Shown here piece after piece: positions 40,801-49,143 of a DNA stretch of 64,000 bases. Location: positions 1 to 64,000 of the forward strand of contig JACQFE010000070.1 in NCBI GenBank assembly GCA_016200265.1, in the 5' to 3' direction. Source of the DNA: Planctomycetota bacterium. Lineage in GTDB: Bacteria > Planctomycetota > Phycisphaerae > UBA1845. Numbering within the stretch: the stretch's first letter is position 1; each line of letters begins with the position of its first letter. A model generated the notes under the pieces. It was given only the letters and a program-made list of their open reading frames with translations. It did not search any database and was not told the origin of the DNA. Position numbers and translations under genes: made by a program.

Positions 40801-42037
40801 GTTCGTGCGTTGCGTTTTCGACCATCACCACTGCGGCATCGACCAGGATACCGATTGAGATTGCAATCCCTGAGAGGGACATGATGTTGCTGGGGATGCC
40901 GAGATAATACATGAGAATGAATGCGACCAGCACGGCCAGTGGCAGCGTGCTGCACACTACGATTGCACTGCGGAAGTGGGTAAGGATCAGCAGGATGGCA
41001 ATGCTGGCGACGATGAGTTCTTCTCTCAGCGTTCCCACGAGCGTATGGATCGCTCCTTCGATAAGTCGAGTTCGGTCGTAGAATGGCACGATCCGCACTC
41101 CGGGCGGAAGTCCTGCCTGGAGTTGTTCGATGCGCTGCTTGATGGACTGGGTCACGGCGAGCGGATTCTCGCCGAAGCGCATCATAACCACGCCGCCGAC
41201 GGCCTCCTGGTTGTTCTTTTCCAACATGCTGCGGCGGTATTCGGGACCGAGCTGCACCGCCGCCAGGTTGCGAGTGTAGATGGGTACGCCGTTCCGCTCG
41301 GCCACGACCACGTTCTCCAGATCGCGCACCCCGCGAATCCAGCCCACGCCGCGAATGAGGTACTCGGCGTTGGCCTCAAAATAGACTTTCCCTCCGACGG
41401 CGATGTTGCTTCCCGCAACGGCGTTGAAAACGGAACCAAGCGAAATGTCGTATGCCCGAAGCTTGTCCGGATCGACATCGATCTGGTATTCACGCACGAA
41501 GCCGCCCACGCTCGCCACTTCCGCCACTCCGGCGACGTAAAGCTGGTAGCGCACGTACCAGTCCTGGATGGCGCGAAGTTCATCGACGTTGTAGCCGTCA
41601 CCTTCCACCGTGTACCAGAAGATCTGACCAAGGGCCGTTGCGTCAGGAGCGAGGTAGGGAACGACGCCCGGTGGAAGAAAGGTGCTGGCGATGTTCAATC
41701 GTTCCAGCACACGTGTGCGGGAGAAGTAAAAATCAGTCTTGTCGTCGAAGATGATGTTGATCATCGAGAAGTTGAATTCGCTCGCCGAGCGAATCGCTTT
41801 CACGCCGGCAAGACCTTGGAGGTTCACCGAAAGGGGATAGGTGATTTGATCGTCGATTTCCTGCGGTGAGCGACCCATCCAATCCGTGAACACGATGACC
41901 TGGTTCTCGGAAAGGTCGGGAATGGCATCGATGGGGGTTTTGACGACGCAGTACACACCCCACACGGCCACCGCCGCGACGATCATCAGGACGATGAAGC
42001 GGTTACGCACGCAGTACTCAATGATCCGTGGAACCAT
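37853..42037 (-). CDS. cusA: CusA/CzcA-family heavy-metal efflux RND pump, enlarged
   Basis: Inner-membrane proton-driven pump exporting metal ions such as Cu(I), Ag or Zn, working with the CusB-like adaptor encoded upstream. It has the usual start (VRNRFIVLMIVAAVAVWG), SPQEIDDQITYPL, the TM4 region GIAISIGILVDAAVVMVENA and a C-terminal ATGVGAEVMKPMAAPVLGG. At 1394 residues it is about 350 longer than typical CusA. Most of the extra length is a charged, helical periplasmic insertion between RPKEWWPKR (near residue 660) and MPGWGNIWTQPIINRVDML (near 950). A second, Ser/Ala/Gly-rich insertion follows VTGRRG. No outer-membrane component is encoded nearby. Metal specificity cannot be read from sequence here. 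Confidence 0.92.
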   Translation of the reverse strand: MVPRIIEYCVRNRFIVLMIVAAVAVWGVYCVVKTPIDAIPDLSENQVIVFTDWMGRSPQEIDDQITYPLSVNLQGLAGVKAIRSASEFNFSMINIIFDDKTDFYFSRTRVLERLNIASTFLPPGVVPYLAPDATALGQIFWYTVEGDGYNVDELRAIQDWYVRYQLYVAGVAEVASVGGFVREYQIDVDPDKLRAYDISLGSVFNAVAGSNIAVGGKVYFEANAEYLIRGVGWIRGVRDLENVVVAERNGVPIYTRNLAAVQLGPEYRRSMLEKNNQEAVGGVVMMRFGENPLAVTQSIKQRIEQLQAGLPPGVRIVPFYDRTRLIEGAIHTLVGTLREELIVASIAILLILTHFRSAIVVCSTLPLAVLVAFILMYYLGIPSNIMSLSGIAISIGILVDAAVVMVENATHELTKHFGHEKVRGDTTEIVVKACRLVGKPIFFAVIIMLISFLPVFSLGGQEGKMFHPLAFTKSFAMVGVAILAITFVPAIIPILIKGRLRSEEDNWIVRSFINIYKPVLTWLMQVPAAGIWFVAFLFIIGAGLVGSTGLFLSVLAVGLFFGCIFFRRSFSKAIAFVLLVTTAYWSWHFPKLGREFMPPLDEGSILDMPVTVPRVSIAQASDDIRVRDAVMRGFPEVDQVVGKVGRADTPTDPSGIDMVETVVSLRPKEWWPKRKVQFNDALNEAKNLLAAMQSSGYLRTDLKPDEGDGLASNATMDAMTQFDRTMREFANGRLKEFQPVVAKKLMIATVTELIGLFRCKGELKTEPTAAQIDQLADPLVKEHGLLLVEVPRREEFTKLMEAATDSLAMLGAVERKPELLLLQSTLWTDLRDAVVTALGAEKTTLTSQMFERFERRLNDEWVQRVRVLNWELEDQAAGAMVWDLLETLRKHSEISGLLAKKPAGSELQSLRDKYEGEFRKEVFLWHKLKSDLIKEMDSELQMPGWGNIWTQPIINRVDMLATGVRTMIGVKVFGPRQEDVTEEITENGAKKIVAKEPGIQGISNQVAGVLRGIQGAVDVFPDQIVGRSYLQIDIDREKAARYGVNVSDIQEAIEVAMGGKTITVTVEGRRRFPVRVRYARDFWQTEEALRRILVTGRRGTSSSASGRPTPVDAAAGGMGASAAEMPAGEIFQIPITEVADIKVVEGPSVIKSENGMLRAYVQLNVRDRDIVGFVEEAQQAIAEKVKLPTGFFIEWSGQFEHQVRAKKTLQVIFPIVVLLIFVILFMTFNDFRDALLIILAVPGALVGGVIFQSLFGFNFSVAVWVGYIACFGMATQTGVIMLVYLHDAINHRGGLEKIGSIAELTEAIIAGAVHRLRPKLMTEGVAIVGLMPMLWATGVGAEVMKPMAAPVLGGLLVADEVIDLLLPVIFNWYQTRRWRRLHDRHSGAADATTQ

Positions 42038-42069
42038 GAGACGTTCTCACTATCCCTGCAAAATCAGTT

Positions 42070-44043
42070 TCAATGTTGGTGAGCCCCGCCGGCGGGAGTC
42101 TGTTGAGGGCCGCCAGACGCGCCGAAAAACTGGGCGCTCGCAGCGGGATTGAGCCGGTTTTCCGCATCGACCAGGAAGGCGCCTGCCGTCGCGACATGGT
42201 CGCCGGCCTCCAATCCCGCGAGAACCGGATAGAACTCCCCCGCCCGCTTGCCGACTTTCACTTCCAACATGTCAAACGTTCCGGGGTCGGTTTCCCGGTA
42301 GACGACCTTTCGCGTGCCAGTGTTGATGACTGCCGAGACCAGCACGGACAGCGTCTTTTCCACTTTCGCCAATCGAAGCGGGAATTTGTCGATGGGGCAG
42401 AGTTCGGGCTTGTCGAAGAGGCGGTCCGGATAGACTGGGCAGTAGTAACCGGTGGCGAACTGTTCCGAGTCCGTTACGGCGCTCACTTCAATCGTACCCG
42501 TGATCTCACCGCAACTGGGCATCTCCGTCCCCAGGAACGGGTTCCCGATTTTCGGAGATTCCTGGAGCCAGTCCGCGTTCACCATGGGACAATGAGCTAC
42601 ATACAGCTTCAGTCCTTGCGGCGCGGAAGCTCGTGCCAGTTGGATCATCTGTTCACTTAGCTTCTTCAGAATTTCCCGTTGCGCGGCAAGGTCCTTTCCC
42701 GCCAATTGCTTGACCGTGTCCGCAATTGCTGCAGCCTTGTCAAACGGACTTCCGCGTCCTCCCGCGGCGAATTTCTGTGCTTCGTCCAATAGCGCCTGCA
42801 TCGCGGTTGCATCGACCTTGTCGCTCACAAGCGGCGCGATTGCGGCCGTGTAGGCGTGCACCAGAGCACTCGTGTCAACGGCCTCTGCTCTAGCCGGAGC
42901 CTCACCTTCTTGCGCAACGGGGGTCGATGCGAGTTCGGTCACTGTCCCAACGGGTACGCGGATCACCGCGTGTGCGTACATCCCTGGCTTGAGCTTCAAT
43001 TCGGGATTGGCGATCTCCACTCGTGCCGAGACCGTTCGTGTCGCGGGATCAACGACATAGGCAATGAACGTAATCTTGCCGGCAAAAACTTCGTTGGGGT
43101 GGGCCGTGCTGAATACCTCGACCGCCGTGCCGATCGCCACGCCACCGGCTTCGTCCTCAAAGACCTTCGCCTCCATCCACACGTTGCTCAGGTCGGCGAT
43201 GGTGTATAGATCGTCGCCTTCCACGACGTAGTGGCCTTCAAGCACTTTCTTCTCCGTGACAAAGCCGGACATTGGGGCGTACACAACCAAATGCGTGTCG
43301 ACAGTTCCACGGTGGAGAACGTCATCAATTTGCTGCTGCGTCACGCCCCAAAGAAGGAGTTTTTGTTTCGCGGCCTCGAACAGGACGTCGCTTCCCAGCG
43401 CGTCCACCTCTCCGGGGTACTTCTCCCCTCCAATTTGGCGCCGTGAGATGAGCAAATCCCTTTGTGCGGTGATCAGATCGGGGCTGTATAGAAGGAGGAG
43501 CGGGTCTCCTTGACGAACGTGCTGTCCGATGAAATTCACCATGAGCTTGTCGGCGCGACCCTTGATCCGCGAAGCAATAAATGCTCGCTTGGTCTCGTCG
43601 TAGGCCACGATCCCGACCGTTCGGATTTCGCGGGCGAGCAGACGATACTCTGCCGGTGTGGTCGAAATTCGGCCCATCTGCACTTTCAACGGCGTAAGCT
43701 GCTGTCGAGCGAGCACGCCCCTGGGTAGTTCGCCGTGCGCGGTCTTGGCTCTCTTCACCAGCGGCATGCCGCAGATCGGACACTTGCCCGGCTCGGAGCG
43801 AACAATGTTGGGGTGCATGGCGCAGTAGTATTCGATCTCCTGGGCGGCCAGGACATCGGGAGCCGTTTCAGGCCTTCGCCATCGGTCGATGTGGTTGGTA
43901 ATATCCTCCCAATAGCCCACCACAAAACCAACCACAACCATCAGGAAGATGAACCGCAACCGTACGTTGAGTACCTCGATGAACCACCACATGCGCTTGA
44001 AGAATGAAGATTCACGGATTCTTGCTTCGTCGTTGCCTGCCAT
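42070..44043 (-). CDS. cusB: CusB-like RND adaptor with two metal-binding domains and a DUF3347 domain
   Basis: Periplasmic adaptor of 657 residues, 32 bp upstream of the pump gene. After one membrane anchor comes a heavy-metal-binding domain (YYCAMHPNIV and CPICGMPLVKR). The HlyD-type barrel-sandwich and beta-barrel follow (about residues 125-375). Next is an inserted domain with YVAHCPMVNADWLQES and IGNPFLGTEMPSCGEI, the signature of DUF3347 periplasmic copper-associated proteins. A second metal-binding motif (YYCPVYPDRLF, LCPIDKFPL) precedes the C-terminal adaptor domain. Such fusions place metal chaperone-like sites on the adaptor itself. The His-containing end (GGAHQH) may add a metal ligand. 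Confidence 0.9.
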   Translation of the reverse strand: MAGNDEARIRESSFFKRMWWFIEVLNVRLRFIFLMVVVGFVVGYWEDITNHIDRWRRPETAPDVLAAQEIEYYCAMHPNIVRSEPGKCPICGMPLVKRAKTAHGELPRGVLARQQLTPLKVQMGRISTTPAEYRLLAREIRTVGIVAYDETKRAFIASRIKGRADKLMVNFIGQHVRQGDPLLLLYSPDLITAQRDLLISRRQIGGEKYPGEVDALGSDVLFEAAKQKLLLWGVTQQQIDDVLHRGTVDTHLVVYAPMSGFVTEKKVLEGHYVVEGDDLYTIADLSNVWMEAKVFEDEAGGVAIGTAVEVFSTAHPNEVFAGKITFIAYVVDPATRTVSARVEIANPELKLKPGMYAHAVIRVPVGTVTELASTPVAQEGEAPARAEAVDTSALVHAYTAAIAPLVSDKVDATAMQALLDEAQKFAAGGRGSPFDKAAAIADTVKQLAGKDLAAQREILKKLSEQMIQLARASAPQGLKLYVAHCPMVNADWLQESPKIGNPFLGTEMPSCGEITGTIEVSAVTDSEQFATGYYCPVYPDRLFDKPELCPIDKFPLRLAKVEKTLSVLVSAVINTGTRKVVYRETDPGTFDMLEVKVGKRAGEFYPVLAGLEAGDHVATAGAFLVDAENRLNPAASAQFFGASGGPQQTPAGGAHQH

Positions 44044-44388
44044 CGCCGTGTCACTCCATGAATATGACTAGAGTCTTGGATCTGTCGCCGATTCGTCTTC
44101 CGTCATTCATGTTCGGAATCGAAAACGAGTGTGTCAAATCGCGTGTCCCAACGACCTTCCGGGTGCAAATTGTTCGGCACGCGCCTTTCAGAAAACAACG
44201 AAGTATACCTCCCCAAAAAACAATTGCGAAAATTCGCGTGCCATGGTTCAGATTCGATGGGAGCGAAATGGATTGCCGCCACGAGTCTCGAACTCCGATT
44301 CTTTTAGATATTGTCGGGAAACTCGTGCCGAGGCCACGAATCGAAACAACACGGCAGGACGTACTGAAGTGCTGCCTCTAATACAGAT

Positions 44389-44426
44389 ATTGAATCCCGC
44401 GCATCGGCCAGTCCCGCCACTCCGGC
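44389..44426 (-). pseudogene. tRNA-Leu(CAA) 5'-half fragment
   Basis: 34 of 38 bases match the 5' half of the intact tRNA-Leu at 37225-37308, from the acceptor 5' strand to the anticodon loop, in the same orientation. Similarity stops inside the anticodon loop. No matching 3' half follows. The interval 44044-44654 is otherwise without genes. Confidence 0.75.
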
Positions 44427-44654
44427 ATGCATATCCCAAGTCGCCGACAGGACCGTGCCAATTGAATCGAGGACGAATGGGTTGGAAAGATGACGGTATG
44501 TCTGTGGGGTCGGGACATCAACGTGGGGCTGGGATTCCTGCACAACGGAAAATTGCACGGGGAGGAATGATTCCAAGATGAGTGCGGTGAAGCGCCAATA
44601 ATCAACGCATTTGAAGAGATTCGCGGATAATCATTACGTTTTTTCGATGGCGAC

Positions 44655-46031
44655 GTGAGAAGATGCAGCGGAAATCCGGGAAATTCATGTTCGCGGATTG
44701 CATGTTCGATGCACAATTGTTGTCGTTCGCGAATTCACTTTTTTGGGGACCTTGAATTGCTCGCTGCCCGATGGATTCAACATGCCGCATTGTGCTGCGC
44801 AATTGGTGCGGTCGTGTTCTCATTTCTGGCCATTGCGATTTCGATCGCGCGATCGCGACATCCCTTGGTCCCGCATTATGGAGTCCCTCACTTCTTTTTT
44901 GTAGTCGCCTTGCTTCTCGGCGTCGCGGCTGCAATCGTGCTGGCCGTGACGCTCTGCATGCGGGCCGTCTATATTTCAATCGACCTTGGCCATGGTTATC
45001 CGTGGCGGGTGATAATTGAATATGGATACGGCCGCGAAGGCTTGGTCGCACTGTCTTTTCTTTGGCTTGCCGCTCTCGCCGGATGGATCGGCTCGCGCGA
45101 CCAGCGATTGATCACCTGTCTCGTGTGGAACAGCATTGCACTCGCTTTGTGGGGCAGTCTGATGATCGACCCGTTCCGCGTGACCTCGGTCGGCGGCATC
45201 GAACATTCGCAGACCACGGTCCTGTGCATGACCGCATTGGCCATCATTCTCGCAGCGTCCGTTTTTGCATGGACCCGGGTGCACAAACCGAGCGCGAACA
45301 TTGATCCACCGTTGCCGGCGCCCATGCGCGTAGACGATAAGTCGGGGTTCCGGCACACAATCACTGCACTCGCTGGAGTGATGACCATTATGATCTGTTA
45401 TCACTTGCTGGTTCCCGTGACATTGGGCGTCGGCGGTGTGCGTGGATCCATATTCATCGCGGTTTGTGCGGCCGCGCTTTCATCGCGGGCGTCCTTCCTC
45501 GCCGCAAGCCTGGGACGCGGTGAAGACCTGCTTGATTGCGCGATGATGTTGGCGTCGCTCGCGGTTTCAGGCATCGTATTGTTAGTCACGATGCCTTCGA
45601 AAGGACCCCTGAGCGAACGTTACCCTGTCTTCCTGACTTCATTCGTCATCGGTTTCGCTTTGGCCTGTGCGGTTTGGAGCAGACTCACCGCGCTTTGGAG
45701 CAATGTGAAGTGCGATCACACCATCAACGCGAAGACAGCTGCATTGAAATTCCACGCGCAACGAGCCGCTTTTTTGTGCGCGGTGATGGGATTGCTCAGC
45801 GCCACGTTGCTGTGCTTTTGGCCGCGAATTCGCGGGATTTCCGCCATGGATCATTCGTTGAATCAAGTGCGGTCAGGGATTGCCGCAAACTTGCTGCTCC
45901 TCTTGGTCGTCCTTTCAAGTGCAAGGCGATTCCGGCGCTGGAGCTTTCACATTCTTTGCGCGCTATGTCTGGGATCCGGAGTCGGTTTTGTCTTCGTCCG
46001 CACATTACCATTCAAATCACACATGGGCTGA
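44655..46031 (+). CDS. Hypothetical multi-pass membrane protein
   Basis: 458 residues with about eleven hydrophobic segments beginning near residue 40 (CCAIGAVVFSFLAIAISIA) and ending near residue 445. Soluble loops are short and carry few conserved-looking polar residues. The GTG start at 44655 has no good Shine-Dalgarno; an ATG at 44709 is an alternative that keeps all membrane segments. It converges on the SDR gene. No family recognised. Confidence 0.6.
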   Translation: MRRCSGNPGNSCSRIACSMHNCCRSRIHFFGDLELLAARWIQHAALCCAIGAVVFSFLAIAISIARSRHPLVPHYGVPHFFFVVALLLGVAAAIVLAVTLCMRAVYISIDLGHGYPWRVIIEYGYGREGLVALSFLWLAALAGWIGSRDQRLITCLVWNSIALALWGSLMIDPFRVTSVGGIEHSQTTVLCMTALAIILAASVFAWTRVHKPSANIDPPLPAPMRVDDKSGFRHTITALAGVMTIMICYHLLVPVTLGVGGVRGSIFIAVCAAALSSRASFLAASLGRGEDLLDCAMMLASLAVSGIVLLVTMPSKGPLSERYPVFLTSFVIGFALACAVWSRLTALWSNVKCDHTINAKTAALKFHAQRAAFLCAVMGLLSATLLCFWPRIRGISAMDHSLNQVRSGIAANLLLLLVVLSSARRFRRWSFHILCALCLGSGVGFVFVRTLPFKSHMG

Positions 46032-46063
46032 TTTCAGAGCGCGATGGAATTCGGGCCAAGAAA

Positions 46064-46807
46064 TCAAATGACACTCCTTCCGCCGTCAACTGGAATCACG
46101 GCTCCGGTAATATAGTCTCCTTCTTCCACCAGGAACCGAACGAGTTTGGCGATGTCCTCCGGAGTCCCCGCACGCTGCAAGGGAATCCGCTCTACGAGTC
46201 TTGCCTGAGTCGCGTCATCATAGGAATCCGGAAAAACAGCGATTCCCGGCGCCACGGCATTCACGCGGACTTGCGGCGCCAACCGCCGTGCGAGAGCTTT
46301 GGTCAACGCCACGAGTCCGGCCTTTGACGTCGAATAGGCCAGATGGTTCGCGAAGGGTCGCTCAATGCCGGCATCCGTCAGATTGATCACACAACCCGCT
46401 CCATTCGCGCACAAGTGTCGCGCCGCGTGATGAATGAGTCCGGCGACCGAAGTGACATTCACGCGAAGAGTGCGGTCCCAAAGATCCGCATCGAATGTCT
46501 CAAGCGCATCCGATCCATCCGCGTGAAAAATCGACGCATTGTTGACCAAAACGTCGAGCCGGCCCAGCGCGCTGACGCAATCATTCACAATCAAAGGCCA
46601 ATTGGAAGGCTCATTCAAATCGCCCCCCAGGGTCGCACATCTTCTTCGCAATCGATGAATCTCTTGCGCGACCTCGGCGGCGCTTTCCTGCGAAGCAAAA
46701 TAATGCAGCCCAATGTCGCAACCCGCACGAGCTAGTTCGAGTGCGATGGCCCGACCGACTCGCTTTGCAGCGCCAGTCACCAGCGCAACCTTGCCTTGTA
46801 GCTGCAT
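46064..46807 (-). CDS. Short-chain dehydrogenase/reductase, pteridine-reductase-like
   Basis: 247 residues from ATG 46807. The Rossmann motif TGAAKRVGRAIA with Arg at the turn is typical of NADPH-dependent pteridine reductases (FolM/PTR1 type) and FabG relatives. VNNASIF, a serine-equivalent region INLTDAG, the catalytic YSTSK and the C-terminal VDGGRS are present. The usual catalytic Ser appears replaced (NLTDAG), as in pteridine reductases where Asp takes this place. Likely reaction: reduction of dihydropterin or a carbonyl substrate. It follows the small membrane protein by 24 bp and forms a three-gene run with dnaJ. Confidence 0.82.
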   Translation of the reverse strand: MQLQGKVALVTGAAKRVGRAIALELARAGCDIGLHYFASQESAAEVAQEIHRLRRRCATLGGDLNEPSNWPLIVNDCVSALGRLDVLVNNASIFHADGSDALETFDADLWDRTLRVNVTSVAGLIHHAARHLCANGAGCVINLTDAGIERPFANHLAYSTSKAGLVALTKALARRLAPQVRVNAVAPGIAVFPDSYDDATQARLVERIPLQRAGTPEDIAKLVRFLVEEGDYITGAVIPVDGGRSVI

Positions 46808-46831
46808 GCGAATCGATTCCACCAATTCAGC

Positions 46832-47218
46832 TTACGGGTACAAATCCGAATCGTCCGCGTCCCGGGGCGGGCGGTGCATCGACCAGACATCTTGATGGGT
46901 AGTTGGTTCCGATGGCTTGCGAAGCACCGAATCGCGATACGAGCGAATGGTTCGGACGATGATGATGCTGCCCACGAGGAACGCAGTCAGCAGAAGAAGA
47001 GCGACCATGAGAAAAAAGGGCGAAGAACGCACGGCCATCATGTGTGTCGTGGCGCGGTCGAGCGACCGCTCCATCGATGCACCATCGATCGCCGATGGCA
47101 CATTCGTGCGATACAGCCAGCTCCCGCTTGCCCATGTCAGGAGCAAGATGCCCACGACCAGCATGAGCAATCCAAGCCGTGTACGATATTGCTCAGATCC
47201 GCGTTCGCCGAGAATCAC
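46832..47218 (-). CDS. Small two-segment membrane protein
   Basis: The GTG at 47218 overlaps the dnaJ stop (GTGTGA) and has AAGGAG 5 bp upstream, so it is translationally coupled. The 128-residue product has two membrane segments (LGLLMLVVGILLLTWASG and FFLMVALLLLTAFLVGSIIIV) joined by a polar loop and ends in an acidic tail (DADDSDLYP). Function unknown. Confidence 0.7.
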   Translation of the reverse strand: MILGERGSEQYRTRLGLLMLVVGILLLTWASGSWLYRTNVPSAIDGASMERSLDRATTHMMAVRSSPFFLMVALLLLTAFLVGSIIIVRTIRSYRDSVLRKPSEPTTHQDVWSMHRPPRDADDSDLYP

Positions 47219-48189
47219 ACCGTGCTCCTTGCAGCCCACGGGGCCGCCGCTCGCGGATCGTCGTGAATCCTTGTCGCCAATTCCTCCAGAAGTTCCCGCG
47301 CTTCTTTGCTCATTTTCTTCGGCGCTACGATTTGAATCACCACAATCTCATCACCGCCGCTGCTGTCCCCGCGTTGCTTCACCCCGCGACCCTTCAGGCG
47401 AAGTTTCGTTCCGCTGGAGGTGCCAGCCGGAATCGACAACGTGACGAATCCTTCGAGGGTCGGAACATCGACCTTCGCACCAAACGCGGCCTCCGTCAGC
47501 GAAATCGGAACATCCACGTAGATGTCCACCCCCTCGCGGCGAAAGTACGCATGGGGCCGAATACGGCATCGCAAAATCAAGTCGCCCGGCTCGCCGCCAT
47601 ACGGATTCGGCACGCGCCCGCGCACGCGAATTCGCTGACCTTCATTCACACCCGCGGGGATTTTTACGTCCACTTGTTCAGATTGCCTGTTGCCGCCCAT
47701 ATTCAGACGAAGGCTCATCGTCGTGCCCTGGACGGCCTGTTCAAACCTCAACCAGATGTCTTGTCCTTCATCCGCCGCACGCGGCGGCGCAGTTCGACCT
47801 CGCGTTCGTCCACGTTGACGCCCGCCAATAAATTGATCGAAGATGCTGGCGTGTTCGGAACCGCCGAATGCGGAAAAAAGGTCTTCCAGATCCTCGACGT
47901 TAACATGGGAGCCTTCGCCCCATGTATACATTCGCTCGCCTTGCGGTCCGGTCGCGACCTTGCCCACGCTCGCCGCGCCGTATTGATCATATTGAGCTCG
48001 CTTTTCGACATCGCTTAGCGTTTGATAGGCGTTCTGAACCTCCTTGAATCGCTTCTCGGCCGCGGCATCACCGGGATTGCGATCCGGGTGAAATTTTTTG
48101 GCGAGCGTGCGATAGGCGCGCTTGATTTCGTCTGCGGAGGCGTCTTTCTTCACGCCGAGAACTTCGTAATAATCACGCAATTCAGCCAT
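47215..48189 (-). CDS. DnaJ/CbpA-type co-chaperone without zinc finger
   Basis: The start is set at ATG 48189 (MAELRDYYEVLGV); the frame upstream is not conserved-looking. 324 residues: an N-terminal J domain with HPD in KKFHPDRNPGD, a Gly/Thr-rich linker (QRGRTRGRTAPPRA), then the two beta-barrel substrate-binding domains (GVNEGQRIRVRGRV, LILRCRIRPHAYFRREG, VDVPISLTEAAFG). The four CxxCxGxG repeats are absent, so it is a class B Hsp40. It stimulates DnaK ATPase and delivers substrates. It leads a three-gene minus-strand operon. Confidence 0.9.
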   Translation of the reverse strand: MAELRDYYEVLGVKKDASADEIKRAYRTLAKKFHPDRNPGDAAAEKRFKEVQNAYQTLSDVEKRAQYDQYGAASVGKVATGPQGERMYTWGEGSHVNVEDLEDLFSAFGGSEHASIFDQFIGGRQRGRTRGRTAPPRAADEGQDIWLRFEQAVQGTTMSLRLNMGGNRQSEQVDVKIPAGVNEGQRIRVRGRVPNPYGGEPGDLILRCRIRPHAYFRREGVDIYVDVPISLTEAAFGAKVDVPTLEGFVTLSIPAGTSSGTKLRLKGRGVKQRGDSSGGDEIVVIQIVAPKKMSKEARELLEELATRIHDDPRAAAPWAARSTV

Positions 48190-48352
48190 TGGTCGAACGC
48201 AATTGAACCCGACGCAACTAGAGATTCCATGGGAACACCGCCTGTGTTCCAATTCGACTTTATCATATCATCGCGTCCGCTTATCGTCACACGGAAGGCG
48301 CGGTACAATCTTTGCCGCACGATCGTTGATTTTGAAAAAAGGAGCTTTGAAA

Positions 48353-49024
48353 ATGACCATACGCAAGAATGTCTCATTCGTGATTGTGGGCCTCTTCTCG
48401 ATTTTGGGTGTTGGCGGATTAAGCGTTTGCATCGCGCAGCCCAAACCGGCCGAGAATCCGCCCAAGGATGCGCCCAAGCAAGAAAAGCCCGCAGGCGATA
48501 AGCCCGCTGCGGCGGCCGCTCCAAAGGCCGAGGGTGGAGCCGAATCACTTGCGCTGCCCGGTGTGGAGTTTTCCGTCCCCAAGGGCTGGGTAAAGGATCA
48601 AATCCCTGCGAGCCCCATGGCCCCGCAGGCCATCTTCAAACTTCCCAAGGCCGAGGGCGAGGCCGACGACGGAACCGTTCGCGTCACCCACTTCCCCAGC
48701 ATGAAGGGAAAAGATGACATGAACATCGAGCGATGGATCGGCCAGGTGACCAAGCCTGACGGAAAGCCCTTTACAAAAGAGGAAGCGAAGGTCACCAAAT
48801 CGGAATCGGGCAACCTGCGGATCACCGTCCTGGATTTGACTGGCAACGTGAAGATGACCGGTTGGAATGAAGCGAAGCCGAATCATCGCATGATCGCGGT
48901 CATCGTGGACCATCCCCAGGGGCCGCACTACGTCGTCGCGGGCGGCGGCGTGAAAACGATGGAGAAGTGGGTCAAGGACTTCGACGCATTCATCAAGAGT
49001 GCAAGAGTCAAGAAGGGTGAGTGA
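48353..49024 (+). CDS. Conserved exported protein of unknown function
   Basis: ATG 48353 follows AAAAAAGGAGCTTTGAAA, a strong Shine-Dalgarno, and excludes 50 upstream codons of the open frame. 223 residues: a signal peptide (SFVIVGLFSILGVGGLSVC), a Lys/Pro/Ala-rich low-complexity linker (about residues 30-65), and a compact domain with LPGVEFSVPKGWVKDQIP and a final WVKDFDAFIKSARV. The domain resembles exported planctomycete proteins predicted to bind ligands in the periplasm, but no function is known to me. Confidence 0.75.
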   Translation: MTIRKNVSFVIVGLFSILGVGGLSVCIAQPKPAENPPKDAPKQEKPAGDKPAAAAAPKAEGGAESLALPGVEFSVPKGWVKDQIPASPMAPQAIFKLPKAEGEADDGTVRVTHFPSMKGKDDMNIERWIGQVTKPDGKPFTKEEAKVTKSESGNLRITVLDLTGNVKMTGWNEAKPNHRMIAVIVDHPQGPHYVVAGGGVKTMEKWVKDFDAFIKSARVKKGE

Positions 49025-49143
49025 AGCGCGCACATGGTGCGCCGTCATGATGTTGGAAGCGCGCCCAGGGTTGACTCGTTCCATTTCGCGCTTTCGCTAT
49101 CGCGAGAATTGGGTTGTGAATGAATCCCTGAGAGGAGCATTCA

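Noticed and set aside
44270-44310. Possible T-arm of a second tRNA remnant (CGAGTCTCGAACTCCGATTC)
   Set aside because: The stem does not pair and its distance from the tRNA-Leu 5' half is too large for one tRNA; treated as chance.
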